64,000 nt of DNA from Candidatus Manganitrophaceae bacterium (GTDB lineage Bacteria; Nitrospirota; Nitrospiria; SBBL01; Manganitrophaceae), in contig JACQEZ010000003.1 in assembly GCA_016200325.1 (NCBI GenBank), positions 1 through 64,000 on the forward strand, given 5' to 3'. Every line of letters begins with the position of its first letter. Positions within the stretch are counted from its first letter, which is position 1. A program made the translations under genes and the position numbers. The notes under the pieces are model-generated. The model worked only from the letters and a program-made list of their open reading frames with translations. It was not told the DNA's origin and ran no database searches. Shown here in pieces: positions 17,646 to 26,523 of this stretch.

Positions 17646-17781
17646 AGGAGATGAAGAGGGCCGCCGCGCTCCAAGCCGGCAGATTCTGGATACCCCTCCT
17701 GAAGAGCGATTTGACCGATTCACCTCGATTGCAGCGCGCCTCTTTGATGTCCCGATTGCGCCTCTCCGAATTCCGCTTTGA
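17646..17781 (+). pseudogene. GAF-domain sensor fragment
   Basis: In one frame EMKRAAALQA, and after a one-base shift QILDTPPEERFDRFTSIAAR LFDVPIA, reproduce the N-terminal start of the GAF domain in many two-component and diguanylate cyclase sensors (typically 'L..yGILDTPPE..FDRiT.LAA.lFdvPIALVSLvD'). The frame ends at a stop right after PIAPLRIPL. Only about 45 residues survive, so it is a relic. Confidence 0.7.
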
Positions 17782-17795
17782 ACGCGAAGCGGGAG

Positions 17796-18032
17796 TCATT
17801 TGACGGATCGAAAACAGAATTCATCTTCGGTGCGTGTGACGCGAGTAAGAAGCCGTTTCCTCCTGATAGATCTTGAATCATAATGATCGCCGGCCAGGAG
17901 CTTCTCCCTCTCTCCTCTCACGAGTTTCCTTCCTGAAAGTGCGAATTTCAATTCTCCCAGAGTCAGAGAACAAAAGAGAAAGTAGCGTCGCTCCATCAGA
18001 CGAAGATCATCTTCCGGCAGTATTGCTTCCAT
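17796..18032 (-). CDS. Small hypothetical protein
   Basis: 78 residues. AGGAGGG stands eight to nine bases before the ATG at 18032, which is the main support. The sequence (MEAILPEDDLRLMERRYFLF, then CSLTLGELKFALSGRKLVRG) is charged with a C-terminal basic stretch RSIRRKRLLTRVTR. No family is recognised. It is divergent from the aldo/keto reductase gene and lies next to the GAF fragment, so it could be part of the decayed zone. Confidence 0.45.
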   Translation of the reverse strand: MEAILPEDDLRLMERRYFLFCSLTLGELKFALSGRKLVRGEREKLLAGDHYDSRSIRRKRLLTRVTRTEDEFCFRSVK

Positions 18033-18102
18033 CGGCTCAACCCTCCTAGAATATTGCTAGAATATTGATAGATATCCCACATCTGACGACAGGAGAAACC
18101 CG

Positions 18103-18936
18103 ATGAGAACGGTAAACCTTCCTTCAGGAGTGCCGGTCCCGGTGCTCGGCCAGGGGACCTGGGGCATGGGAGAAGCGCCGGAGCGACGGCCGGAAGAGGT
18201 GGCGGCGCTCCGGCTCGGCCTCGATCTCGGCATGACCCTCATTGATACCGCGGAGATGTATGGCGAGGGGGGCGCCGAAGCGGTCGTGGGGGAAGCGATC
18301 GACGGCCGCCGCGACGCGGTCTATCTCGTCAGCAAAATCTATCCGCATCATGCCAGTCGGTACGGGACCGTCGCCGCCTGCGAGCGGAGTCTCGAGCGCT
18401 TGCGGACCGATCGCCTCGATCTCTACCTGCTCCATTGGAGAGGGGAGTTTCCCCTTTCCGAAACGGTAGAGGCCTTCGAGGCGTTGAAAGAGGCCGGGGC
18501 GATTCGGGACTGGGGGGTGAGCAATTTCGACCTCTCCGACATGGAGGAGCTGCTGACCGTGCCGAACGGTAAACAGGTCGCCACCGATCAGGTCCTCTAC
18601 AATCTTTACCGCCGTGAGGCCGAGCCGGCGCTCCTTCCCTGGTGCCTGAAGCGGCAGATCCCGATCATGGCCTACTCGCCGATCGAGCGGGGCCGAATGA
18701 TCGACGATCCGATCTTGCAGCAGATCGCTTCGAATCATGGAATCAGCCCCGCCCAGGTGGCGCTCGCCTGGTTGCTCCAGAAAGAGGGGGTGATCGTCAT
18801 TCCGAAGGCCAGTCAGCCGTCTCATGTGCGGGAGAACCGCGCCGCGCTTGACGTTCACCTGACCCCGCACGACCTGGCGGAATTGGACCGGGCTTTCCCG
18901 CCGCCCCGCAAGCCGACCGCCTTGAAGGTGCATTAA
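18103..18936 (+). CDS. Aldo/keto reductase
   Basis: 277 residues, ATG after CAGGAGAAACCCG. A cytosolic NADPH-dependent oxidoreductase of the AKR superfamily with a TIM barrel. The catalytic tetrad is Asp48 (IDTAEMYG), Tyr53, Lys78 (VSKIYP) and His111 (LLHWRG). The AKR signatures GVSNFD and the C-terminal cofactor-binding stretch [14 protein letters not shown] are present. Length is normal for AKR5-like enzymes. The substrate (aldehyde or ketone) is unknown. It appears monocistronic. Confidence 0.92.
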   Translation: MRTVNLPSGVPVPVLGQGTWGMGEAPERRPEEVAALRLGLDLGMTLIDTAEMYGEGGAEAVVGEAIDGRRDAVYLVSKIYPHHASRYGTVAACERSLERLRTDRLDLYLLHWRGEFPLSETVEAFEALKEAGAIRDWGVSNFDLSDMEELLTVPNGKQVATDQVLYNLYRREAEPALLPWCLKRQIPIMAYSPIERGRMIDDPILQQIASNHGISPAQVALAWLLQKEGVIVIPKASQPSHVRENRAALDVHLTPHDLAELDRAFPPPRKPTALKVH

Positions 18937-19052
18937 AACCGGAGTGATGAACGTCCGTTGACGGTGTTTGTGCGCGCGAGTTCAGAGGATCGCATTGCGG
19001 AGTTTTCAGATGGGGCCATTACTGACCATCAGGTTTGTTCTCATATAGGGCC

Positions 19053-19084
19053 GAAGGTCGTGGGGTAAAAACCCCACGACCTTC
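19053..19084 (+). terminator. Strong perfect hairpin downstream of the aldo/keto reductase
   Basis: A 13-bp perfect stem GAAGGTCGTGGGG / CCCCACGACCTTC with a 6-base loop. No T-run follows on either strand, so it may be a Rho-type end protector or a palindromic repeat rather than a classical terminator. It lies 116 bp after the reductase stop. Confidence 0.5.
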
Positions 19085-19169
19085 ATGCAGTGGGTGTGGG
19101 CAGACGCCCATCCTCACTCCGACGACCCGCTTAACCCCTGCTCAAAAAATCATCCCCCTCAAGTTCCGA

Positions 19170-19199
19170 TTGATCTTCCTACCCCAAATACGGTAAAAT
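19170..19199 (+). promoter_or_regulatory. Candidate promoter of the 1247-residue oxidoreductase
   Basis: TTGATC (19170-19175), an 18-base spacer and TAAAAT (19194-19199). It would give a leader of about 190 bases before the ATG at 19396, long enough for regulation, although I cannot assign a known riboswitch. Confidence 0.45.
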
Positions 19200-19395
19200 A
19201 ACTTCTTTTCGCCATTTATTGAGTGAGGTGTCTAGAGTAGACCCGTTGAACGCCCCCGAGGCGCGGCCTCCGACGCAAATCGGAGCGCCCTCTCAGTTGC
19301 TCTTCCGTTCGTCTGACCGGCCCAATCGGTTTTATCCCAGCATCATAAAGAGCGTTCCGGGACGTTCCCTGCAAACAAGGTGAGGTAGTGCGCGC

Positions 19396-22300
19396 ATGAC
19401 AGAAAAAGGTTTGTTGACCCCCTCCGATGAAACATTCACCCCCGGGATCGATCGATTTTCATATGCCGATCTTTATCGACCGGAGCGGCTGAAAGCGCTG
19501 GCCGGGCGTTTCGATGAAGCGCTGAAAGAGGACGACGCCGCCTTGTTCGACGCCTTTCTGGCCTATCGGACCGGCACCGGCGCTCCCCTGACGCCGCCTG
19601 AGGAATCGGAGCTGTTGATCCGGGTCGCCCCGCATCTCAGCGGTTTCATCGCCCGCCTGTTCCGGGTCGACGCCGAGCGGGCGCGGATGATTCAGCAGGT
19701 GCTCGATCAAAAGGCGATCTTTCGATTTAAAAAAGAATTTATTGCCAAACAGGTGCTGAAAAAATATAACGCGGAAATGCTTCCGTCGCTCAGCTATCGC
19801 GCGCTCGATCGAAAGCTGACGCTGCTCCTCGAGATCATGGTCGGCCACCTCGGATCGTATCAGGACATGGAGCAGGTGATCGCCGTCGCCACCTGCCGGC
19901 TGCTCGACGCCGAGAGAGCGCTCTCCTTCCAGATCAAACGGAACGAGCCGGCGCCGGAAGTCCTTCTCGAACAGATCCGCGCGCTTCGTCAGAGTCTGCT
20001 CGAACAGACTGAGGGGAGAGAGGCATTCAAAGAGATGCTCGGAACCGGATTCGACTCCGAGTCGCCGGACGATCTGCTCTCCTTTACCCAGGGATTACTG
20101 ACCTTCATTGAAAAGTGGGCCTTCGCGTCGATGCACGATCCGGCGGGCCGCGCCTTCACACGCGATTGGGTCTCCTACCGCCATCCGCATAAGATCGACT
20201 ATTTTCATCTGGTCGAAATCGAGGCGCCAAAAACGGATCTGCCGGAGTGGATGAAGGGGCCCGAAACGACCCTCCGGCGGCGGGACGGGTTTGCGCTGAC
20301 CGACCGGCGATACGACGAGAAAAATGTCCTCTACGAAATCGACTACTGCGTCATCTGCCACGAACGGGAAAAAGACTCCTGCGCAAAGGGGCTGCGCGAC
20401 CGCGCCGGCGCCATCACGAAAAATCCGCTCGGAATCGATCTGCCCGGCTGCCCGTTGGATGAAAAGATCTCGGAGATGCACTACCTGAAAGGGGAGGGGG
20501 ATGCGATCGCGGCGCTCGCCATGGCGATGATCGACAACCCGGTTCCTCCCGCCACCGGCCACCGGATCTGCAACGACTGCATGAAAGCCTGCATCTATCA
20601 AAAGCAGGAGCCGGTCAATATCCCTCAGGTCGAAACCGGCGTCCTGACCGACGTCTTGAACCTGCCGTATGGCTTCGAAATCTACTCGCTCCTCGCCCGC
20701 TGGAACCCGCTGCGGGTCAAACGGCCTTACCCGCTTCCTTATAACGGAAAGAATGTCCTCGTCGTCGGGATGGGACCGGCCGGCTTTACCCTGGGGCAGC
20801 TCCTTTTAAATGAGGGGTTCGGCGTCGTCGGAATCGACGGGCTGAAGATCGAGCCGCTCCCGAAAGAATGGACCGGCGATGCCGAAACGGCCCCCCGGCC
20901 GATCAAAGAGATCCAAACCCTCTACCATGCGCTCGATGAGCGGGTGTTGGCCGGGTTCGGCGGGGTCGCCGAGTATGGGATTACCGTCCGGTGGGACAAA
21001 AACTTTCTTGATTTAATCTATCTGACCCTGGCCCGGCGGGAGAAGTTCCGGGTCTACGGCGGGGTCCGGTTCGGCGGGACGATCACGATCGACGACGCTT
21101 GGGCGATGGGGTTCGATCACATCGCCATCGCCGCCGGCGCGGGACGGCCGACCATCGTCGAGATGAAGAACAACCTGATCAAAGGGATCCGTCAGGCGAG
21201 CGATTTTCTGATGGCGCTTCAGCTGACCGGCGCGTTCAAAGCGTCGTCGTTGGCGAACCTGCAGCTCCGCCTTCCAGCGGTGATCATCGGCGGCGGCCTG
21301 ACCGCCATCGACACGGCGACCGAAGCGATGGCCTATTATCCGATCCAGGTCGAGAAAACTCTCCACCGGTATGAGATCCTTTCGGAGCATTTCGGCGTCG
21401 ATAAAGTCCGGGCGATGTACGACGAGGAAGAGAAGTCGATCCTCGACGAATTCTTGGCACACGGCAAGGCGATCCGGGCCGAGCGGGCCCGCGCCGAAGT
21501 GACCGGAGAAGCGCCGAACTTCGTTCCGCTCCTGCGGGAGTGGGGCGGCGTCTCGCTCGTCTACCGGCGCGACCTGATCGACTCCCCCGCCTATCGGCTG
21601 AATCATGAGGAGATCATCAAATCGCTCGAAGAGGGGATCTTCTACGTCGAGCGGATGAACCCGGTCGAAGCGATTCCCGACCGGTTCGGCGCGGTCTCCG
21701 CGGTGAAATTCGAGAAACAGGTCGTTCAAGAAGGGAAGCTGAAGGGGACCGGCGAGTTTGTCACCTTTCCGGCGAAAGCGGTTCTGGTCGCGGCGGGGAC
21801 GACCCCCAACGTGATCTACGAAAAGGAACACCCCGGGACGTTCCAAATGGACGAGAAGAAAAAGTTCTTCAAACGGTTCGAGCCGACTTGGAATGGAAGC
21901 GAGACGCCGGCGCTCGCCCCGTCGAGCGACTGGACCACCCCGGCGGTCTTTACCTCCTATGAGAAAGAAGGAAAGTTCATCACCTACTACGGCGACAACC
22001 ATCCGGTCTTTGCCGGAAGCGTCGTCAAAGCGATGGCGTCGGCCAAAGAGGGCTATCCTTATATCGTTCAGCTCTTTGAAAAAACTTTTGCCGCGCTCTC
22101 GCCGAACGATCAGCCGGCCCGTGAGGAGCGGTTCAACGCGTTCGCCCAAAATCTCGATGCGCAGTTGTCGGCCAAAGTGGTCGACGTCGTCCGGCTGACG
22201 CCGACGATCGTCGAGGTGATCATCCAGGCGCCGCTGCAGGCCAGGCAGTTCGAGCCGGGACAGTTTTATCGGCTGCAGAATTTCGAGAGCTTGGCGGAGG

Positions 22301-23139
22301 AGGTCGACGGGATCCGTCTGACGATGGAAGGGATCGCCCTGACCGGGGCGTGGGTCGATAAAGAAAAGGGACTTCTCTCCTTGATCGCCCTCGAGATGGG
22401 GGTCAGCTCCCGGCTCTGCGCGGCGCTCAAACCGGGCGAGCCGGTCGTCGTGATGGGGCCGACCGGTGCGCCGACGGAGATCGAATCGAACGAAACGGTC
22501 CTGCTCGCAGGGGGTGGGCTTGGGAACGCCGTCCTCTTCTCGATCGGAAAGGCGATGCGGGCGCGCGGCAACCGGGTGATCTATTTCGCCGGCTACAAAA
22601 AACCGGAGGATGTCTACAAAACCGGTGAGATCGAGTCGGCGTCGGACCTGATCGTCTGGAGCGTCGATTCCGGAACACCGATCCAACCGCGCCGTCCCCA
22701 GGACAAGAGCTTCGTCGGAAACATCGTTCAAGCGATGAAGGCATACTCGGAAAAAGAGCTCGGGGAGGTGCCGATTCCCTTGGACACGGTGAACCGGATC
22801 ATCGCGATCGGCTCCGACCGGATGATGGGGGCGCTCCAGCAGGCGCGGCATACCGTTTTGGCGCCTTATTTAAACCCCAATCACACCGGGATCGGGAGCA
22901 TCAACTCTCCGATGCAGTGCATGATGAAAGAGGTCTGCGCCCAGTGCCTGCAGAAGCATATCGATCCGCGGACGGGTAAAGAGACGGTCGTCTTCACCTG
23001 CTTCAATCAGGATCAGAAGCTTGACCATGTTGACTTTAAAAGCTTAAACGACCGGTTGAAGTTAAATACGGTCCAGGAGAAGATGAGCAATCTGATGCTC
23101 GATTATCTGCTCAGCAAGAAGAACTTGATCCGGGTTTGA
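19396..23139 (+). CDS. Fused NfnB-NfnA-like (GltD-like + PyrK/FNR-like) iron-sulfur flavoprotein
   Basis: 1247 residues. Residues 1-300 are a helical extension of unknown role. Two cysteine sets (Cys318/321/329 with Cys352, then Cys392/395/399 in ICNDCMKAC) resemble the N-terminal [4Fe-4S] domain of GltD and NfnB. A Rossmann FAD/NAD(P) domain begins with VLVVGMGPAG (458-463) and has a second nucleotide site at VIIGGGLTAID. From about residue 900 a ferredoxin-NADP-reductase-like domain follows (FEPGQFYRLQNF, VVVMGPTGAPTEI, VLLAGGGLGNAVLFSIGKAM), and the end has a PyrK/NfnA-type cluster site Cys1175/1181/1184/1202. In Nfn the two halves are separate subunits that couple NADH, ferredoxin and NADPH by electron bifurcation. 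Function here is inferred from architecture. A GGTGAGG lies about ten bases before the ATG. Confidence 0.85.
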   Translation: MTEKGLLTPSDETFTPGIDRFSYADLYRPERLKALAGRFDEALKEDDAALFDAFLAYRTGTGAPLTPPEESELLIRVAPHLSGFIARLFRVDAERARMIQQVLDQKAIFRFKKEFIAKQVLKKYNAEMLPSLSYRALDRKLTLLLEIMVGHLGSYQDMEQVIAVATCRLLDAERALSFQIKRNEPAPEVLLEQIRALRQSLLEQTEGREAFKEMLGTGFDSESPDDLLSFTQGLLTFIEKWAFASMHDPAGRAFTRDWVSYRHPHKIDYFHLVEIEAPKTDLPEWMKGPETTLRRRDGFALTDRRYDEKNVLYEIDYCVICHEREKDSCAKGLRDRAGAITKNPLGIDLPGCPLDEKISEMHYLKGEGDAIAALAMAMIDNPVPPATGHRICNDCMKACIYQKQEPVNIPQVETGVLTDVLNLPYGFEIYSLLARWNPLRVKRPYPLPYNGKNVLVVGMGPAGFTLGQLLLNEGFGVVGIDGLKIEPLPKEWTGDAETAPRPIKEIQTLYHALDERVLAGFGGVAEYGITVRWDKNFLDLIYLTLARREKFRVYGGVRFGGTITIDDAWAMGFDHIAIAAGAGRPTIVEMKNNLIKGIRQASDFLMALQLTGAFKASSLANLQLRLPAVIIGGGLTAIDTATEAMAYYPIQVEKTLHRYEILSEHFGVDKVRAMYDEEEKSILDEFLAHGKAIRAERARAEVTGEAPNFVPLLREWGGVSLVYRRDLIDSPAYRLNHEEIIKSLEEGIFYVERMNPVEAIPDRFGAVSAVKFEKQVVQEGKLKGTGEFVTFPAKAVLVAAGTTPNVIYEKEHPGTFQMDEKKKFFKRFEPTWNGSETPALAPSSDWTTPAVFTSYEKEGKFITYYGDNHPVFAGSVVKAMASAKEGYPYIVQLFEKTFAALSPNDQPAREERFNAFAQNLDAQLSAKVVDVVRLTPTIVEVIIQAPLQARQFEPGQFYRLQNFESLAEEVDGIRLTMEGIALTGAWVDKEKGLLSLIALEMGVSSRLCAALKPGEPVVVMGPTGAPTEIESNETVLLAGGGLGNAVLFSIGKAMRARGNRVIYFAGYKKPEDVYKTGEIESASDLIVWSVDSGTPIQPRRPQDKSFVGNIVQAMKAYSEKELGEVPIPLDTVNRIIAIGSDRMMGALQQARHTVLAPYLNPNHTGIGSINSPMQCMMKEVCAQCLQKHIDPRTGKETVVFTCFNQDQKLDHVDFKSLNDRLKLNTVQEKMSNLMLDYLLSKKNLIRV

Positions 23140-23166
23140 AGGGCAACCGGGTTCATCAATAAAAAG

Positions 23167-23197
23167 GGCGGTCTGAAAAAGGCCGCCTTTTTTGTTT
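23167..23197 (+). terminator. Intrinsic terminator
   Basis: The stem GGCGGTC / GGCCGCC (23167-23173 with 23181-23187, one G-U pair) has a 7-base loop and is followed by TTTTTTGTTT. It lies 27 bp after the oxidoreductase stop. Confidence 0.88.
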
Positions 23198-23333
23198 GCC
23201 GTACTGTAACCGGCGGAGAAGCATCGGTCGGTGTGGTTTGATAGCGGCTTATTTGTAGGGATCGCAGAGGGGGTTCGGGGCAACGCCCCATCGGCCCCCA
23301 AGTTCGGACTGAATCTACTTCATGGGGATTGAG

Positions 23334-24002
23334 CTAGTCGTGCAGGACGATATTCAGGAGGGCGCTGTGAACGCGCAATCCATTGTCGCTGTCGATGAAG
23401 CCGAGCTTCTTGAACTTATTCATAAAGAAGCTGACCCGGGAGCGGGTGGTGCCGATCATATCGGCCAGAGTCTCCTGGCTGATCTTCGGAATAATAATTT
23501 CGGTTTTGCTCTCTTTCCCGAAGTGAGCCAGCAGGAGGAGAACGCGAGCCAGACGCTTCTCGCTTGAATTAAAGAGTTGATCGACCAAATCCTCTTCGAT
23601 CCGAATGTTGCGGCACAACAGGTAGGCGAGGAATAGCTCCGAGAAGATCGGTTCATCATGGAGGACGCGAACCATGGCGGCTTTTTCGATCCGAACGATC
23701 TTACACTCTCCCATTGAGATTGCGGTCGCAATCCGGAGGATCTGTGTGGTCAGACACGCTTCACCAAAGAAGGCGCCGCGCTCCAGCACCGCAACCACGG
23801 CCTCTTTCCCTCTGGGAGAAACCACAATCAGCTTGACCTTCCCTTCCTGAATATAGAAGACCGCGTCGGAGGTGTCTCCTTGAGAAAAGAGGATTTGATC
23901 CTTTTTCGCCTTCAAAACTCTTTTTCCGCTGCCGACCATATTCAGAAAGCTCTTCGCGTCGAAAAGCGGGGCCGGTTTGCTTGTTTTTCTTTGTCCCTTC
24001 AA
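23334..24002 (-). CDS. Crp/Fnr-family transcription regulator
   Basis: 222 residues from a TTG start at 24002 (GGAG seven bases upstream). The N-terminal cyclic-nucleotide-type beta roll is clear (ILFSQGDTSDAVFYIQEGKV, RGAFFGEACL), followed by the dimer helix and a winged helix-turn-helix (ISQETLADMIGTTRSRVSFF MNKFKKLGFI). The beta roll has FGEACL but lacks the Arg-Ser cAMP-binding pair, and there is no Fnr N-terminal cysteine cluster. The signal is therefore unknown. The wHTH 'ETLADMIGTTRSRV' is typical of Crp proteins that control redox or respiratory genes. The di-haem lipoprotein gene lies upstream on the same strand. Confidence 0.9.
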   Translation of the reverse strand: MKGQRKTSKPAPLFDAKSFLNMVGSGKRVLKAKKDQILFSQGDTSDAVFYIQEGKVKLIVVSPRGKEAVVAVLERGAFFGEACLTTQILRIATAISMGECKIVRIEKAAMVRVLHDEPIFSELFLAYLLCRNIRIEEDLVDQLFNSSEKRLARVLLLLAHFGKESKTEIIIPKISQETLADMIGTTRSRVSFFMNKFKKLGFIDSDNGLRVHSALLNIVLHD

Positions 24003-24194
24003 ATGATTTCTCCAAATAGGGGAGGTTCCCTGCCCACTCGCAGCGGAACGACCGACCCGGTCAAGGGGCCTTATTTTTTATCGAACATCCTCCGAGAGGG
24101 AGGTCCTCCTTCGTTTACTCGGTCGGGCGCCATGATTATCGAGCCGCCTACCGAGTCGCCGCCTGCTCCAAATAGGATGACCCTTTCCTTCCCC

Positions 24195-25730
24195 TCAGTT
24201 GGGGCAGGGATCGCTGCTGCTCCAACCACTCAGGCCGGCTTGTTTGAGCAATCCGACTTGGTCTGTCGGGCCGCCGGGGCCGGAGAGCCTCTGGAGCCAG
24301 AACCGTTGATAGGTCACTTTGGCGTGGGGCATGTTTCGGGTCGAGCAGGCAAACGTCTCGGCCGAGCCGCTCTTCGCGTCGAAGCTCGTGAAGGAGGCAA
24401 AGTCGACCGGGCTGTTGCGGGTGATATGACATCCCCGGCACGACGTCTTCACCACTCTTAAATAGAGATCGTCATGGCCGCTCCAGCCCGCGGGAACCGC
24501 ATCGCTGATTTGCGCCGGCTGAGGCAGCGAAGCGCCGCCATACCATGCTTGAATCAACCCCTCCGTGGCAGCCGATTTGCTCGTATCGAGAATGCCGGCG
24601 TTGAGCTTTTTAAACTCGGCCTCTTGGTCGCTGCGGCCGAATCCCCCCACGGAGGAGTATTGAAAGGAGGCGAGATCAAACGGCAGGAATCGGGCGCCGA
24701 CATCTCCCGCCCCGGTGGAACCTGCAGCGCCGCTGTGGCAGATGATGCAGAGCTTGGGGACGAACTTCTGCCCGTTTCCATCGAGATCGGCGGAGGAGAC
24801 GATCGCGCCATCTCCCACATTGTTGTAGACATAGAACTTGGTAAATCGCGAGCCCCCTTGGGGTCCGGGAGAGTGGTCCATCGCGACCGTCGCAATCAGA
24901 TTCGTCCCGCGCCGCGCATCCTCGACGGTCGGGTAGTTTGAAACGTAGTAGGCAATATCGCCGTTCGGCTTTTTCTTCATGTGCATGCTCCGGCCGAATC
25001 CCAAGTCTCCTCCGTTGAAATAGACCGCTTTGGCATCGTCGAGCGTGTCGTCGTTTGGATTAAAGCCGTTGACGCTTTTCCAGAGTTTGAGGGTCTTCTT
25101 GCTTCCGGTCGGGTCGATCGCCTGGTAGTAGGCATCGGCGTCTTGCTGGGAGCTGAGGCCGATGAAATCGAAGAACCCGCCGTCATGAAGCGCCGCAAAC
25201 TCGGGTGTGCCCGGGACGCTGGCGGGGTTCGGCGGGCCGCCGAGAACCGGTCCCAGCGCCTCGATCATAATCAGCCGAAGCGGTTTGCTCGCAAGCATCT
25301 CCCCTTTAAGGCTGGGGTTTACCGAGACGTCGGTTACTTCGAACTCCAATTTGTTCGCGCGTCTTTTATAAGCCGGAGGAAAGACCTGGATCACAAAGTT
25401 GGCCTGGCCGCTGGGGGCCTCCGTGTTGGAGAGGACGATATAGCAGCCTTCATCGCCGCATCCCTGCGGCTGCTCTCTCATGATGAAGCCATCCACCGCC
25501 ACCTCAATGACGGTCGGCCAAGGAACATGGAATTTCAATAGTTGACTGACGAAAAACGGCGCTCCCGTCGGCTTGGGGGTCCCGGTCGGATCGCTCGGAG
25601 CGATCGGATCGGGGAGGGGGGTCACCGCTGCAGGAGCGCTATTGACGACCTGTTTGATCCCCGAGTGGCAACCGAGAACCGACAAGAACAGTACCGCCGC
25701 CAATCCGAGTCCGACATGATTTGTTTTCAT
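24195..25730 (-). CDS. Lipoprotein with two haem-c (CxxCH) motifs
   Basis: 511 residues, ATG at 25730 with GGAGG five bases upstream. The lipobox SVLGC places the acylated Cys at residue 21. Two CxxCH haem-c attachment sites are present: C328-I-I-C-H332 and C431-R-G-C-H435, plus a CGDEGC pair near residue 91. Between them are large beta-rich stretches (for example PTVIEVAVDGFIMREQP). It should therefore be an outer-membrane or periplasmic di-haem cytochrome-like lipoprotein. Haem binding is predicted from motifs alone, and the fold around them resembles no family I know. A Crp/Fnr regulator follows. An electron-transfer role is inference. Confidence 0.8.
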   Translation of the reverse strand: MKTNHVGLGLAAVLFLSVLGCHSGIKQVVNSAPAAVTPLPDPIAPSDPTGTPKPTGAPFFVSQLLKFHVPWPTVIEVAVDGFIMREQPQGCGDEGCYIVLSNTEAPSGQANFVIQVFPPAYKRRANKLEFEVTDVSVNPSLKGEMLASKPLRLIMIEALGPVLGGPPNPASVPGTPEFAALHDGGFFDFIGLSSQQDADAYYQAIDPTGSKKTLKLWKSVNGFNPNDDTLDDAKAVYFNGGDLGFGRSMHMKKKPNGDIAYYVSNYPTVEDARRGTNLIATVAMDHSPGPQGGSRFTKFYVYNNVGDGAIVSSADLDGNGQKFVPKLCIICHSGAAGSTGAGDVGARFLPFDLASFQYSSVGGFGRSDQEAEFKKLNAGILDTSKSAATEGLIQAWYGGASLPQPAQISDAVPAGWSGHDDLYLRVVKTSCRGCHITRNSPVDFASFTSFDAKSGSAETFACSTRNMPHAKVTYQRFWLQRLSGPGGPTDQVGLLKQAGLSGWSSSDPCPN

Positions 25731-26023
25731 TCTCTCCTCCATGGATGATCCTGTGGCGGGTGAATTTCAATTCGGCCGTCCTAACAAATCGGCTCTTGTC
25801 CATTTGTTCCGGACCGTCCCGTAATGAGGCAGGGCGCTCATCCCGGTCGAGAAAACCGAACGAAGAAAGAACGCTTGATCTCGTCTGGAATGGCCGGAAG
25901 GGGGTTGCGGTTTGATCTATCTGTATAGGCGGTATAGGCTTGTTGAAGCCTTCTTCCCTTCGCAAAAGGGTCATCAAAGAGCCTTCGCATCGGGTGCCTT
26001 GAATATCACACTCTGTTCTCGTT

Positions 26024-26266
26024 TCATCTTTGAGATGAAACAGCCGCTTCCCTCTTTGACTTAAGCGCAGGGGTCATGATATTTCCGACCCCTTCAGGTC
26101 CTACCGTCTCTACATATTTCCAATGCGGAGAGACCGGGCCGGGAATCGGCGCCGCTTCCGAACTTTGAGGTGCCTTTACGGCGGTCAGTATCCAAGCCCA
26201 AATAAAATTCAGACCGGAGAGGATAATCAGTGTCGGAAAGAGATAACTCCAAAATCCTTTATACAT
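26024..26266 (-). CDS. Small single-span membrane protein
   Basis: 80 residues, ATG at 26266 with AAGGAG five bases upstream. One transmembrane helix near the N-terminus (FPTLIILSGLNFIWAWILTA V) is followed by a Pro/Ser-rich soluble tail. No family is recognised. It lies about 290 bp upstream of the di-haem lipoprotein gene on the same strand. Confidence 0.65.
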   Translation of the reverse strand: MYKGFWSYLFPTLIILSGLNFIWAWILTAVKAPQSSEAAPIPGPVSPHWKYVETVGPEGVGNIMTPALKSKREAAVSSQR

Positions 26267-26523
26267 TGTTTCTCCTTTTTTCAAAATTCCTTTTCTTGGG
26301 GCACCAGTATGCGACTAAAAAGGATCGCCGTCTGGTCAAAACAGCTCAGTTTTGAGATCGAGGGTGTTTGATGGTTCGAGAAGAAAACCTAAGGAGGGTA
26401 TTCCAAACGATCGATCAACGGGATCGCTTCGGCGCCTTATGGGAGCGGAAGCGATCCCGTCTTGTCGACCCTTTCGGGTGGAAAGGATCGAGAGATCGAC
26501 TGCTTTTTTCAGATCCTCAGTGG

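Noticed and set aside
17518-17799. Minus-strand frame whose ATG overlaps the stop of the small gene at 17796
   Set aside because: Composition is poor and it is antisense to the readable GAF relic.
21013-22851. 612-codon frame antisense to the oxidoreductase gene
   Set aside because: High GC at third positions keeps the opposite strand open; composition is Arg/Asp-rich without domains.
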